Source: JAEUMW01 sp963734295
GTDB taxonomy: Bacteria; Pseudomonadota; Gammaproteobacteria; Burkholderiales; JAEUMW01
Reading direction: 5' to 3'
NCBI GenBank assembly: GCA_963734295.1
Contig: CAVTGS010000012.1
Span: forward strand, 744,001 to 808,000
DNA length: 64,000 bases
A program made the translations under genes and the position numbers. This document shows positions 47,145-55,020 of this stretch, in pieces; position 1 is the first letter of the stretch; each line of letters begins with the position of its first letter. A model generated the notes under the pieces. That model searched no databases. It was not told where the DNA came from and saw nothing but the letters and a program-made list of their open reading frames with translations.

Positions 47145-47351
47145 TTACGTGCGGACCGTGCGCGGCGCCGTGCAGCCCTCGCGGGGCGAGGTGTCGACAG
47201 TGCCGAGCTGACGGCCGGCGGGAGCCCCCGCACGATCCGGTGCCGGCTGGCTCGTTTCGCAGCGCGGACCATCGGCCGCGTCGGCAGCCTCGACACCGAA
47301 AGCGACTGCGCTGGTAGCAAGGAAGGCAGCGATGATGGCGCGATTCAGCAT
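47145..47351 (-). CDS. Small secreted protein at the head of the efflux operon
   Basis: This 68-aa protein has GGGAGA 7 nt before ATG 47351 and a clear signal peptide (MLNRAIIAAFLATSAVAFGV, cleavage near EAADA). The mature part is about 45 residues, polar, with two Cys (PRCETS, REGCTA) that could form a disulfide. It ends 21 bp before the serine-less hydrolase gene and is divergent from lysR, so it is likely the first gene of the efflux operon. Function unknown. Confidence 0.6.
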   Translation of the reverse strand: MLNRAIIAAFLATSAVAFGVEAADAADGPRCETSQPAPDRAGAPAGRQLGTVDTSPREGCTAPRTVRT

Positions 47352-47490
47352 GATCGTCTCCCGAAAGAAGGTCTAAGTGCCGAAGAGTATTCGTTCGTCT
47401 TTTCGTGATAAACCCTACGCTACGGAATTTACCATTCGTATTTCTGAACAATTAGAATCCCAGCTGATATCACAGAAAGGGTGTTCGGGG

Positions 47491-48380
47491 ATGGACCGAC
47501 TACAGGCGATGCAGGTCTTCGTGCAGGTCGTGGACACGGGCAGTTTCACGCGCGCGGCCGAGGTGCTGCGGCTGCCGAAGGCATCGGTGACGACCCTCGT
47601 GCAGGGGCTCGAAGCCCATCTCCGGGTCAAGCTCCTCAACCGCACTACCCGCCGCGTGAGCGTGACCGCCGACGGCGCTGCCTATTACGAACGTTGTGTC
47701 CGCATCCTCGCCGAGGTGGAGGAAACCGAGAGCGCACTCTCGCGCACGCGCACAGCCCCACATGGCCGCCTGCGGGTGGACGTGCCGTCGTCGTTCGGAC
47801 GACGGCTCCTGGTACCGTCGCTGCCGGAGTTCTTCGAGCGCTATCCGGAGATCCGGCTCGAGGTCGGCTGCACCGACCGGCCGGTCGATCTACTGGAGGA
47901 AGGCGTGGACTGCGTCGTGCGCGGCGGCGAGCAGGCGGACTCGAGCCTCGTCGCGCGGCGCGTGGCGACATATCCCTTCGTCACCTGTGCCACACCTGCG
48001 TACCTCGCGCAGTTCGGGGTGCCGTCTCATCCCCGCGATCTCGAGCGACACCGCTGCATTCGCTACTTCATGCCGAAAACAGGCCGCATCGTCGAGTGGG
48101 CTTCGGCCGCGCGGGCGAGCAGGTCACCCCATCGGTCGAGGCATTCGTCGCTCTGAACGACGGCGAAGCATACGCGGCCGCAGGGCTGGGGGGCTTGGGC
48201 GTGGTGCACGCGCCGAGCTTCCTGGTCGCGGACGCGCTCGCGGACGGCCGGCTCACGCCGCTGCTCGAGGACTGGGAGACCGACCCGCTGCCCATCTACG
48301 TGATGTACCCGCAGAACCGGCACCTGTCGGCGAAGGTGCGCGCGTTCGTGGACTGGGTGGCGGAGCTCTTCGCGCGGTGA
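47491..48380 (+). CDS. LysR-family transcriptional regulator, one frameshift
   Basis: ATG 47491 begins MDRLQAMQVFVQVVDTGSFT, the winged-helix DNA-binding domain typical of LysR proteins (RAAEVLRLPKASVTTLVQGL, LLNRTTRRVSVTADG). The effector domain follows (GRLRVDVPSSFGRRLLVPSL, VDCVVRGGEQADSSLVARRV). Near 48105 one missing base separates RIVEW from FGRAGEQVTPSVEAFVALND, and the restored protein is about 297 aa. It is divergent from the efflux operon, the usual place for its regulator. Confidence 0.9.
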
Positions 48381-48491
48381 TCTGAACTCACCGCGTGTAT
48401 GGGGCTTCCCGAGCCCGGCGTGAGGCCGCGACCGGGAGTCCGATGCGCTAAAGTACCATCATTGAGCACATGCGAAGAGGGTGCTGCGTCT

Positions 48492-49826
48492 ATGGATCTC
48501 GCTCTGCTGTTTGCTCTCGTACTCCTCAACGGCTTTCTCGCGATGTCCGAGATCGCCCTGGTCTCGTCACGCAAACCGCGCCTGCAGCAGCTCGCGCAGA
48601 GCGGAGATCGGCGCGCCCAAGCGGCCATCGAGCTGGGTGAGCACCCGACTCGCTTCCTGTCCACCTTGCAGATCGGCATCACCGCAATCGGCGTGCTCAA
48701 TGGCATCATCGGCGAAGCCACCTTCGCCAAGCCCTTTTCAATCTGGCTTCAGGAACTGGGGCTACCTGATCGCGCGAGCGAGACCGGCGCCACGGGCCTC
48801 GTCGTGCTCGTCATCACTTACGTCACCATCGTTCTCGGGGAGCTGGTGCCGAAGCGGCTCGGCCAGATCAGACCCGAGGCGATCGCGCGGCTCGTCGCCC
48901 GGCCGATCCTCTTGCTGGCGGCGCTCACCAAGCCTTTCGTGCGGCTGCTGGCGGGTTCTACCGAGCTCGTCCTGCGGCTGCTGGGCGTGCGACCCACCGC
49001 CCAGACGGTAACCGAAGACGAGATCCATGCCATCCTCGCGGAGGGCTCCGAGGCCGGCGTCATCGACGCGCAAGAAGGCACCATGTTGCGCAACGTGTTT
49101 CGACTCGACGAGCGCCAGGTGGCATCCCTCATGACGCCTCGTTCGGAGATCGTATATCTGGACGTCGACGCGCCGATCGAGGAGTCGTTGCGCCTGATCC
49201 GCGAGTCGGAGCACTCACGATTCCCGGTATGCCGGGAAGATCTGACGGAGATTCTCGGCGTCGCGACCGCGAAGGGCCTGCTTGCGCAGAGCATGCGTGG
49301 CGACAAATTCGACCTCAACGCCGACTTGCTGCCCGCCGCCTATGTGCCCGAGACGCTCAACGGCATGGAGTTGCTCGAAAACTTCCGCTCGTCCAACGTG
49401 CAGTTCTTGCTGGTCGTCGACGAGTACGGAGACGTACAAGGTCTCGTCACCCTGCAGGACGTGTTCGAGGCCATCATCGGCGAGTTCGAACCCTCGAGCC
49501 CCGAGGAGGCGTGGGCGATTCAACGGGAGGACGGCTCCTGGCTGCTGGACGGCTTCATCCCCATTCCCGAGCTCAAGGACCGCCTGCGCCTGCGGGCAGT
49601 TCCCGAGGAGGACAAGGGCAAATACCACACACTGAGCGGGATGGTCATGCTGCTCGCGGGCAGGGTGCCGAGAACCGGCGACAAGGTAGAGTGGGAGGGC
49701 TGGTCGTTCGAGGTCGTCGACATGGATGGCACGCGCATCGACAAGGTGCTCGCAGCCCGAAGCGTCGTTCCTGCCGACGAACTGCTGGAACGTGTCCCCA
49801 CGGAAGACCACGGGCCGGCGCCGTGA
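48492..49826 (+). CDS. CNNM/CorC-type membrane protein (hemolysin family)
   Basis: This 444-aa protein has a DUF21 membrane domain with about four helices (MDLALLFALVLLNGFLAMSE, TGLVVLVITYVTIVLGELVP, KRLGQIRPEAIARLVARPIL), a CBS pair (SLMTPRSEIVYLDVDAPIEE, VQFLLVVDEYGDVQGLVTLQ) and a C-terminal CorC_HlyC domain (DGSWLLDGFIPIPELKDRL, GWSFEVVDMDGTRIDKV). Family members export Mg2+/Co2+ or similar ions. The name hemolysin is historical. ATG 48492 is chosen because the membrane domain starts there. Confidence 0.93.
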   Translation: MDLALLFALVLLNGFLAMSEIALVSSRKPRLQQLAQSGDRRAQAAIELGEHPTRFLSTLQIGITAIGVLNGIIGEATFAKPFSIWLQELGLPDRASETGATGLVVLVITYVTIVLGELVPKRLGQIRPEAIARLVARPILLLAALTKPFVRLLAGSTELVLRLLGVRPTAQTVTEDEIHAILAEGSEAGVIDAQEGTMLRNVFRLDERQVASLMTPRSEIVYLDVDAPIEESLRLIRESEHSRFPVCREDLTEILGVATAKGLLAQSMRGDKFDLNADLLPAAYVPETLNGMELLENFRSSNVQFLLVVDEYGDVQGLVTLQDVFEAIIGEFEPSSPEEAWAIQREDGSWLLDGFIPIPELKDRLRLRAVPEEDKGKYHTLSGMVMLLAGRVPRTGDKVEWEGWSFEVVDMDGTRIDKVLAARSVVPADELLERVPTEDHGPAP

Positions 49827-49853
49827 GCGCATCCCCGTACCGCCCGACCGAGG

Positions 49854-50634
49854 CTACCGGTTCGGCGTCAGCACGACCTCCATCTGATAGAACTTGAAAA
49901 CGCTGTCGTCGCCCGCGATTGGTTGGTAGCGATCCAACACCTCGGTAATGAACGCCAGCCCACTCTGGCTGTGGTAGAAACCGCGTCCATTCGGCGAAGG
50001 TGACGTGGCAGAAGTCAAAGAAGGCCTGCCGGCTGCCGAAGTCCCACGCCTTGTCTTCCACCTCGATGCGCACGACCTTCAGCCCGTTCTGCTCTGCCAA
50101 GGCGCGATAGGCTTCCGGCGTCGGATGAACGTAGGGTCGTTGCCGAGCCGCGAAATAGCGGGCCCACTGCGGTGACGCGCACACGTCTTCGATCACGTCT
50201 TCCAGGCACTTCCGCGGCCCGTCCGGCACGAACCGCAACAACGCGTCGCCGTCCGCCTTCAACGCGGCACGGATGGAATTGAGCACGGCTGCCTGCTCGG
50301 GCACCCAATGGACCGCATTGAAGGAAACGAGGCGATCGAACTCGTGACGATACGGCAAGGTGCGAGCATCGCCGAGCTCGAAGCGCAGATTCGGGTGAAC
50401 CGACGGGCCGTAGTGCTCCCGCGCGAAGGCGATCATGTTATGCGACGGATCGACGCCGAGCACGGAGCCCTCGGGAATCCGGTCGGCGATCGCCGCCGTG
50501 ATCTTGCCGTTGCCGCAGCCGATGTCGAGCACGCGGTCGTGCGCCCCCAACTTCACGCGAGCGAGTTGCTCGCTCGCCATCGCTTCCTGAAGGCTGGAAA
50601 CAGCCTGATAGCCGCTGGCATTCCACTCTGACAA
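49854..50634 (-). CDS. SAM-dependent methyltransferase, trans-aconitate-methyltransferase-like, one frameshift
   Basis: TTG 50634 with an upstream GGGAACGA starts a Rossmann methyltransferase: motif I VLDIGCGNGKITAAIADRIP, VLGVDPSHNMIAFAREHY, and post-motif FNAVHWVPEQ. Near 49985 one extra base interrupts FAEWT; the restored end reads SGLAFITEVLDRYQPIAGDD and FKFYQMEVVLTPNR, ending at 49854, for about 259 aa. Closest resemblance is to trans-aconitate and related small-molecule methyltransferases. The substrate is unknown. Confidence 0.8.
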
Positions 50635-51108
50635 GGTCGTTCCCGTTCAGTTAGCGGCGACGCGACGGCTGCCGATCACACACGGCGTCTCCGCTAGGGG
50701 TCGGCCGTGCTGGCGCAGCGAGCTGCGAGATCGGAACGCCGTTAACCTGCGCGCGGCGCCTTTGCGGCGCGTCCGCTTGAGCGCCGGGCTGGGCCAATGC
50801 CCGACGCTTGAACCGTTGCAGAGAGCTAGTGTCCTGAGTCAGAGGTTCGTTGAATAATGCAGCGACCCGGACCAAGCCGACACGACGCAAGAATGCCGAG
50901 CGCGGCGCCAGGCGAGAGGCCGCGCGCAGCATGGTTGGGAACCAAGCGAGCACGGCGACAAAGCATGGCGGTGATGATCGGCATTCTTGCTCAGCGAATT
51001 TCTGACTCAGGACACTAGGCATCCTTTATTTCCTTCAAACGTCGTCGAGCGAGTTCCAACTCGTTCCGGAGTGGCCGCAACGGCCGCGGCCCCCGCGTTC
51101 ATTCCGGT
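50635..51108. other. Intergenic region containing a MITE
   Basis: About 470 bp between the methyltransferase and SRAP genes, both on the minus strand. It contains the 187-bp inverted-repeat element listed separately. A minus-strand open frame (50651-51022) spans the element but is arginine-rich and lacks a ribosome site, so I do not call it. Confidence 0.6.
50829..51015. mobile_element. MITE-like element, perfect 14-bp terminal inverted repeats, TA duplication
   Basis: The left end GTGTCCTGAGTCAG (50829-50842) is the exact reverse complement of the right end CTGACTCAGGACAC (51002-51015). Weaker inverted similarity continues about 18 bp inward. TA flanks both ends (50827-50828 and 51016-51017), the target duplication of IS630/Tc1-mariner elements. 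At 187 bp with no transposase it is a non-autonomous MITE, probably mobilised in trans by an IS630-like transposase not present here. Confidence 0.85.
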
Positions 51109-51813
51109 TCAGCCGGGCACGCGCAAAATATCCTGCATGAGGTCCGGCGAGTCGTTTCGCGCGTCGTTCACTCTCGTGCTCACGGGGTGACCGGTGAAAT
51201 CTTCGCGCGCGCTCGCGACGAGCCTCTCCACGTCCTCAACGCTCTGATCCGGAGCGAGCCACGCCGCGAAGCACTCAGGTGCGAGCACGACCGGCATCCG
51301 GTCATGAATGTGAGCGATGGCCGGCGCAGCGGCCTTGGACAGCAGCGCACAGGAGACGACCCACTGACCGTCGGGCGCTCGCCAATGCGCCAGCAATCCC
51401 GCGAACGCGATGACGGGAGACTGATCGCAGTGGATGTAGTAGGGCTGCTTGGGCGCTCGGCCCTTGCGCGTGGGGGTGAGGTCGCCGCGCTCCTGCCACT
51501 CGTACCAGCCCTGTGCCGGCATCAGGCAGCGCATATGTCGATAGCTGTCCCGCCACATCGGCTTGACTGCGGCCTCTTCGCTGCGCGCGTTGAAGGTGAG
51601 CGATGGCGGCGTTGCCTTGCTCCACCAGTGCGGAATGAGCCCCCAGCGCGCCGCGGAGAGCTCGTAGGCGCCGTCCCCCGCCCGACGGACGAAGGGAACG
51701 ACGGTGGTGGGCGGGACATTGAAGCTCTGCCGGAACGGATTCCAGTTCCGGCGATCCAGCGTCCAGAACCGCTCTAGCGCCGCTTCGTCGGGGGTGACGT
51801 AGCGACCGCACAT
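51109..51813 (-). CDS. SOS response-associated peptidase (SRAP/HMCES family)
   Basis: This 234-aa protein begins MCGRYV; after removal of Met, Cys2 is the residue that crosslinks to abasic sites in single-stranded DNA. Other SRAP motifs are FNVPPTTVVPFV, ARWGLIPHWW, FNARSEEAAVKPMW, CLMPAQGWYEWQ with the catalytic Glu, and IHDRMPVVL with the catalytic His. It shields abasic sites at replication forks and self-reverses. The ATG overlaps the acetyltransferase stop by one base (TGATG), so the two are co-translated. The residues match E. coli YedK. Confidence 0.95.
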   Translation of the reverse strand: MCGRYVTPDEAALERFWTLDRRNWNPFRQSFNVPPTTVVPFVRRAGDGAYELSAARWGLIPHWWSKATPPSLTFNARSEEAAVKPMWRDSYRHMRCLMPAQGWYEWQERGDLTPTRKGRAPKQPYYIHCDQSPVIAFAGLLAHWRAPDGQWVVSCALLSKAAAPAIAHIHDRMPVVLAPECFAAWLAPDQSVEDVERLVASAREDFTGHPVSTRVNDARNDSPDLMQDILRVPG

Positions 51814-52376
51814 CAGGGGGATCCGAGTGCGCGGACGACGCGGCACGGATTGCCCGCCGCGAAGACATCCTCCGGAACGTCGCGCGTGACGACGCTGCCC
51901 GCACCGATTACCGACCGCGCACCGATGCGCACGCCCGGGCAGACGATTGCGCCGCCGCCAATCCACGCGTCGTCGCCGATCTCCACCGGCTCGCCCAACT
52001 CGAGGCCGGTCCGGCGATCGACCGCACGCAGCGGGTGCGTCGCCGCGTAGATCTGCACCGCTGGCCCGAAGAGCACGCGCGACCCGATCCGCACCGGCGC
52101 GACATCGAGGACCACGCAGTTGAAGTTGAAGAACACCTTGTCGCCTAGCGTGATGTTGTGCCCGTAATCGCAGAAGAACGGCGGCTCGATCCACACGTCC
52201 TCGCCGGCCGCAGGAATGAGTTCCCGGATGAGGCGCGCACGCTCTCCGCGCTCGTCGTCGCGGGTGTCGTTGAACGCCTGGAAGAGGAGCCTCTCGCGAC
52301 GCCGGTCGGCGCAGAGCTCTCGGTCGAGCGGGTCGTAGAGCTCACCCGCGACCATTTTTTCCCGTTCGCTTCTCAT
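51813..52376 (-). CDS. Maltose/galactoside-type O-acetyltransferase
   Basis: This 187-aa left-handed beta-helix acetyltransferase has the Mac N-terminal domain (MVAGELYDPLDRELCADRRR) and the hexapeptide core: FFCDYGHNITLGDKVFFNFN, ATHPLRAVDRRTGLELGEPV with catalytic His, IGDDAWIGGGAIVCPGVRIG and VIGAGSVVTRDVPEDVFAAG. It transfers acetyl from acetyl-CoA to sugar hydroxyls. The length equals E. coli Maa (about 183 aa). It is coupled to the SRAP gene. Confidence 0.92.
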   Translation of the reverse strand: MRSEREKMVAGELYDPLDRELCADRRRERLLFQAFNDTRDDERGERARLIRELIPAAGEDVWIEPPFFCDYGHNITLGDKVFFNFNCVVLDVAPVRIGSRVLFGPAVQIYAATHPLRAVDRRTGLELGEPVEIGDDAWIGGGAIVCPGVRIGARSVIGAGSVVTRDVPEDVFAAGNPCRVVRALGSP

Positions 52377-52385
52377 CCGGCTAGG

Positions 52386-53450
52386 TTACTTGCGAACCGC
52401 ACACGCGGGGTTCGCCGCGAGCGTGTGTTGCGAAAAAAAGTCCCACATCATCCGGCTCGCATCGGGCCCCCGCGGATCGTTGTACGGATATTTCACCCGG
52501 TCGCCGGGCTGCGCACGCCCGTCGTCGCCGCCACTCCAGGCATGTCCGAGCCCCGTCACCAGCACCTCGTGCAGCAGCGGCTTCCCGTCGCGCGAGAACG
52601 TCGACGCCTCGTAGGCATAGCGCCCATCGGGTTCAGCGGCCACCGCTTTCTTCACGAGCTGTGTCGCGGCAACGCTGTCGTTGTCCTGCCCGTCGTCGCA
52701 GAGGTCGTCCACCTGCGCAAACTGCTTGATTACGTCCGCGGACGCCTTCGGCAGCACTTTGTCATCGAGCGTGCCGTGGATCACCAGCATGGGTAGCGCT
52801 CGCCGCCCGCTGCCCCGGCAGTCGAAAGCAGAACTGCCGGTTTTTTCCGCGTCGTATGGATACGCTCGCTCCATCACCCGCAGACCGGCGATCGGATTGT
52901 CTGCAACTCCGTACGGAAAGCCGGAGTGCACGGCGGCCGCCGCGAAGACATCGGCGTAGCAACTCGCAAGGATCGCGGCGAACGCACCGCCCGCGGAGAT
53001 TCCCGCCACGTAGATGCGATCGCTATCGACGCCGTAACGCCTCGCGACGTCGTCCACCATCGCCATCACGATCGCCGCCTCGCCGCCTCGCGCCTGCGTG
53101 CGCGGGTCGAACCAGTTCCAGCACGAATAGCCGTTGGCGAGCACGCTCTGGCGCGGGTAGAGCACGAGGAAGCCGTATTCGTCGGCGAGCCGGTTCATGC
53201 GCGTGCCGGCGGCGAAGCTCTCCGGATCCTGCTTGCAGCCGTGGAGCATGACGACGAGCGGCATGGGCTTTCCCTTCACGTAGCCGCGCGGAACATAGAG
53301 CCGGTAGTCGCGGCTCTTCGGCACCACCCAGTTGTAGGTGAGTCCGCCGTCCGGGCTGGCGATGGAGACGTTCGGCAGGAACTCGCCCTGCTCGCCGGCA
53401 GCACGCGCGAGAGTGGTGACGAGGAGACACGTGAAAAGAAGGATTCGCAT
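52386..53450 (-). CDS. Secreted PHB-depolymerase-family esterase (LpqC-like)
   Basis: This 354-aa protein has a signal peptide (MRILLFTCLLVTTLARAAGE). Catalytic features are the oxyanion MLHGCKQDPESFAAGTRMNR, nucleophile GISAGGAFAAIL, acid region VIHGTLDDKVLP and His in VTGLGHAWSGG. This is the layout of the extracellular PHB depolymerase/poly(aspartate) hydrolase family. Paired Cys (SCWNWFD, ASCYAD) may form disulfides. It shares the minus-strand run with the membrane protein 21 bp upstream and the acetyltransferase 9 bp downstream. Confidence 0.9.
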   Translation of the reverse strand: MRILLFTCLLVTTLARAAGEQGEFLPNVSIASPDGGLTYNWVVPKSRDYRLYVPRGYVKGKPMPLVVMLHGCKQDPESFAAGTRMNRLADEYGFLVLYPRQSVLANGYSCWNWFDPRTQARGGEAAIVMAMVDDVARRYGVDSDRIYVAGISAGGAFAAILASCYADVFAAAAVHSGFPYGVADNPIAGLRVMERAYPYDAEKTGSSAFDCRGSGRRALPMLVIHGTLDDKVLPKASADVIKQFAQVDDLCDDGQDNDSVAATQLVKKAVAAEPDGRYAYEASTFSRDGKPLLHEVLVTGLGHAWSGGDDGRAQPGDRVKYPYNDPRGPDASRMMWDFFSQHTLAANPACAVRK

Positions 53451-53471
53451 CGGGCGTGGCTTCGACTGAAA

Positions 53472-54074
53472 TTAGCGGCTCGTGACGAAGAAGGCGACCA
53501 CACCCGCGACCAGCAGCGCAACGCCTGCCCACACCACTTCCATCCGTGCGCGCACGACGTTGCGCCGCACCTGCAGGCCGATGCCGGCGAGCGGCAGCTC
53601 GGGCGGCGCGACCTCCTCGAGCACGAACGTGTACGCGCCCGCGGCCGGCACGTCGATGGTCGCCACGAGCTCGGACCAGCGCTGATCCGGTCCCGGATTG
53701 GCGCCGCGGCGAATCGACACCTGTTTCTCCAGTACGGGGCTCCCGTCGGCCAGCAGCAGCGCCTGATAAACGTTGCCGCGGACGGGTTCGACGCGCACGT
53801 CGCCCACCACCTCGAACACGAGCACGAGCCCCACGGTATTCATCGCCGGATCGAGTGCGAGCTCCACCGGCTTGAATGCATTCGCATTCGAGAAGCGCAT
53901 AACGTCCCCATTCGGCATCGTCCAGCGCGCCCCCTTCTCTGCCAGGCGGTGCTCCGATACCAGACGACCGCTGAAGAATGCAGTCCACGCATAGTAGCCC
54001 GGCCCCAGCACGAGCCCCACCACGATCAGCAGGAGAGAAAAGCGCGTCACGAATGCAAGGCTTCGGGTAGCCAC
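53472..54074 (-). CDS. Membrane protein with periplasmic beta domain, unrecognised
   Basis: This 200-aa protein has one N-terminal helix (FVTRFSLLLIVVGLVLGPGY) and one C-terminal helix (VVWAGVALLVAGVVAFFV). Between them lies about 130 residues of beta-rich domain (ELALDPAMNTVGLVLVFEVV, LVATIDVPAAGAYTFVLEEV) expected in the periplasm. I do not recognise the family. It is 10 bp downstream of the solute-binding lipoprotein gene and 21 bp upstream of the esterase, so it belongs to that operon. Confidence 0.75.
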   Translation of the reverse strand: MATRSLAFVTRFSLLLIVVGLVLGPGYYAWTAFFSGRLVSEHRLAEKGARWTMPNGDVMRFSNANAFKPVELALDPAMNTVGLVLVFEVVGDVRVEPVRGNVYQALLLADGSPVLEKQVSIRRGANPGPDQRWSELVATIDVPAAGAYTFVLEEVAPPELPLAGIGLQVRRNVVRARMEVVWAGVALLVAGVVAFFVTSR

Positions 54075-54084
54075 ATGAGGCGGG

Positions 54085-54933
54085 TCAGTACAGGCGTATC
54101 GGCGTCACTTCGACCTGCGTGTCGATCCAGCGTCGGACGATCGCGTCGACCACGCCCGTTCGCTTCATCTCCAGCACCGCCGCGTCGAGCTGCGCTTTCA
54201 GCTTCGGGTCGTCCTTGCGCACCGCCCACGCGAGGAACTCCTCGGTGAGCGGCGTGTAAAGCCCCACCAATCCGGCGCCAGCGGCGTTGTTCGGCATGCC
54301 GAAGCGCCAGATCGACGGCGCATCGTGGACGAAGTAATCGACCTTGCCGGAGGAGAGCGCGTTTACCGCCGAGTCGCTATCGGCAAAGACGACCACGTCC
54401 GCCTGCGTGAGCGTCGTGCGCACGTACTGCTCGCCGGTGGTCCCGCCGACGACGGCGATGCGCCGTCCCGGCTCGCGCAGGTTCGCGGGCCGCGCCAGGT
54501 GCGGTACGTCCTGCTCGCGGATGAGCACCATCTGCCCGGTGCGCAGATAGGGCTCGACGAAGGCGACCTGCTTCGCCCGCGCCTCGGTCACCGACATGCC
54601 CGACATGATCACGTCGATCTGACCCGCCTTGAGCGCCGGAATCAGCTCCGCCCAGGCAAGCTGCTTGAGTGTCACGGTGAGCCCGGTCTCGCGCACCACT
54701 TCGCGCGCGAGGTCGACCTCGATGCCGACGAGCTTCCCATCTTCGCGGAACGAGAGCGGCGGATAGTTCGCGGCCACCCCGACCCGGATCGCTCTCGGCG
54801 CCGGGGTGTCGTCCTTGGACGCAGGCGCTTCGGACTTGGCCGCACCCATCGTTCTCCAGGGCAGCCCGCTGCAGCCTGCGAGGAGGAGCATCGCGCCGAG
54901 GAGGAGAAGAGGGGGAAGCACCGCGCGCCTCAA
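54085..54933 (-). CDS. Amino-acid-type solute-binding lipoprotein
   Basis: This 282-aa protein has a lipobox (LLLAGCSG), then a family 3 periplasmic-binding fold: IRVGVAANYPPLSFREDGKL, VGIEVDLAREVVRETGLTV, AGQIDVIMSGMSVTEARAKQ, RRIAVVGGTTGEQYVRTTL and the late FLAWAVRKDDPKLKAQLDAA. Such proteins bind polar amino acids for ABC transporters or act as sensors. No permease or ATPase gene adjoins, so it may work with a distant transporter. It follows the patatin gene by 87 bp. Confidence 0.88.
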   Translation of the reverse strand: MRRAVLPPLLLLGAMLLLAGCSGLPWRTMGAAKSEAPASKDDTPAPRAIRVGVAANYPPLSFREDGKLVGIEVDLAREVVRETGLTVTLKQLAWAELIPALKAGQIDVIMSGMSVTEARAKQVAFVEPYLRTGQMVLIREQDVPHLARPANLREPGRRIAVVGGTTGEQYVRTTLTQADVVVFADSDSAVNALSSGKVDYFVHDAPSIWRFGMPNNAAGAGLVGLYTPLTEEFLAWAVRKDDPKLKAQLDAAVLEMKRTGVVDAIVRRWIDTQVEVTPIRLY

Positions 54934-55020
54934 CGAACACCTCCAGTAAAACGACGGGTGAGGGAAACGCCCGATTGTGCCAGATGGCCCGAGCCGCGGC
55001 GAAATCGCAAAAGCATCCCC

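Noticed and set aside
50651..51022. 123-codon minus-strand frame across the MITE
   Set aside because: It runs through both inverted-repeat ends and has composition like a chance frame; better explained as the element plus flanks.
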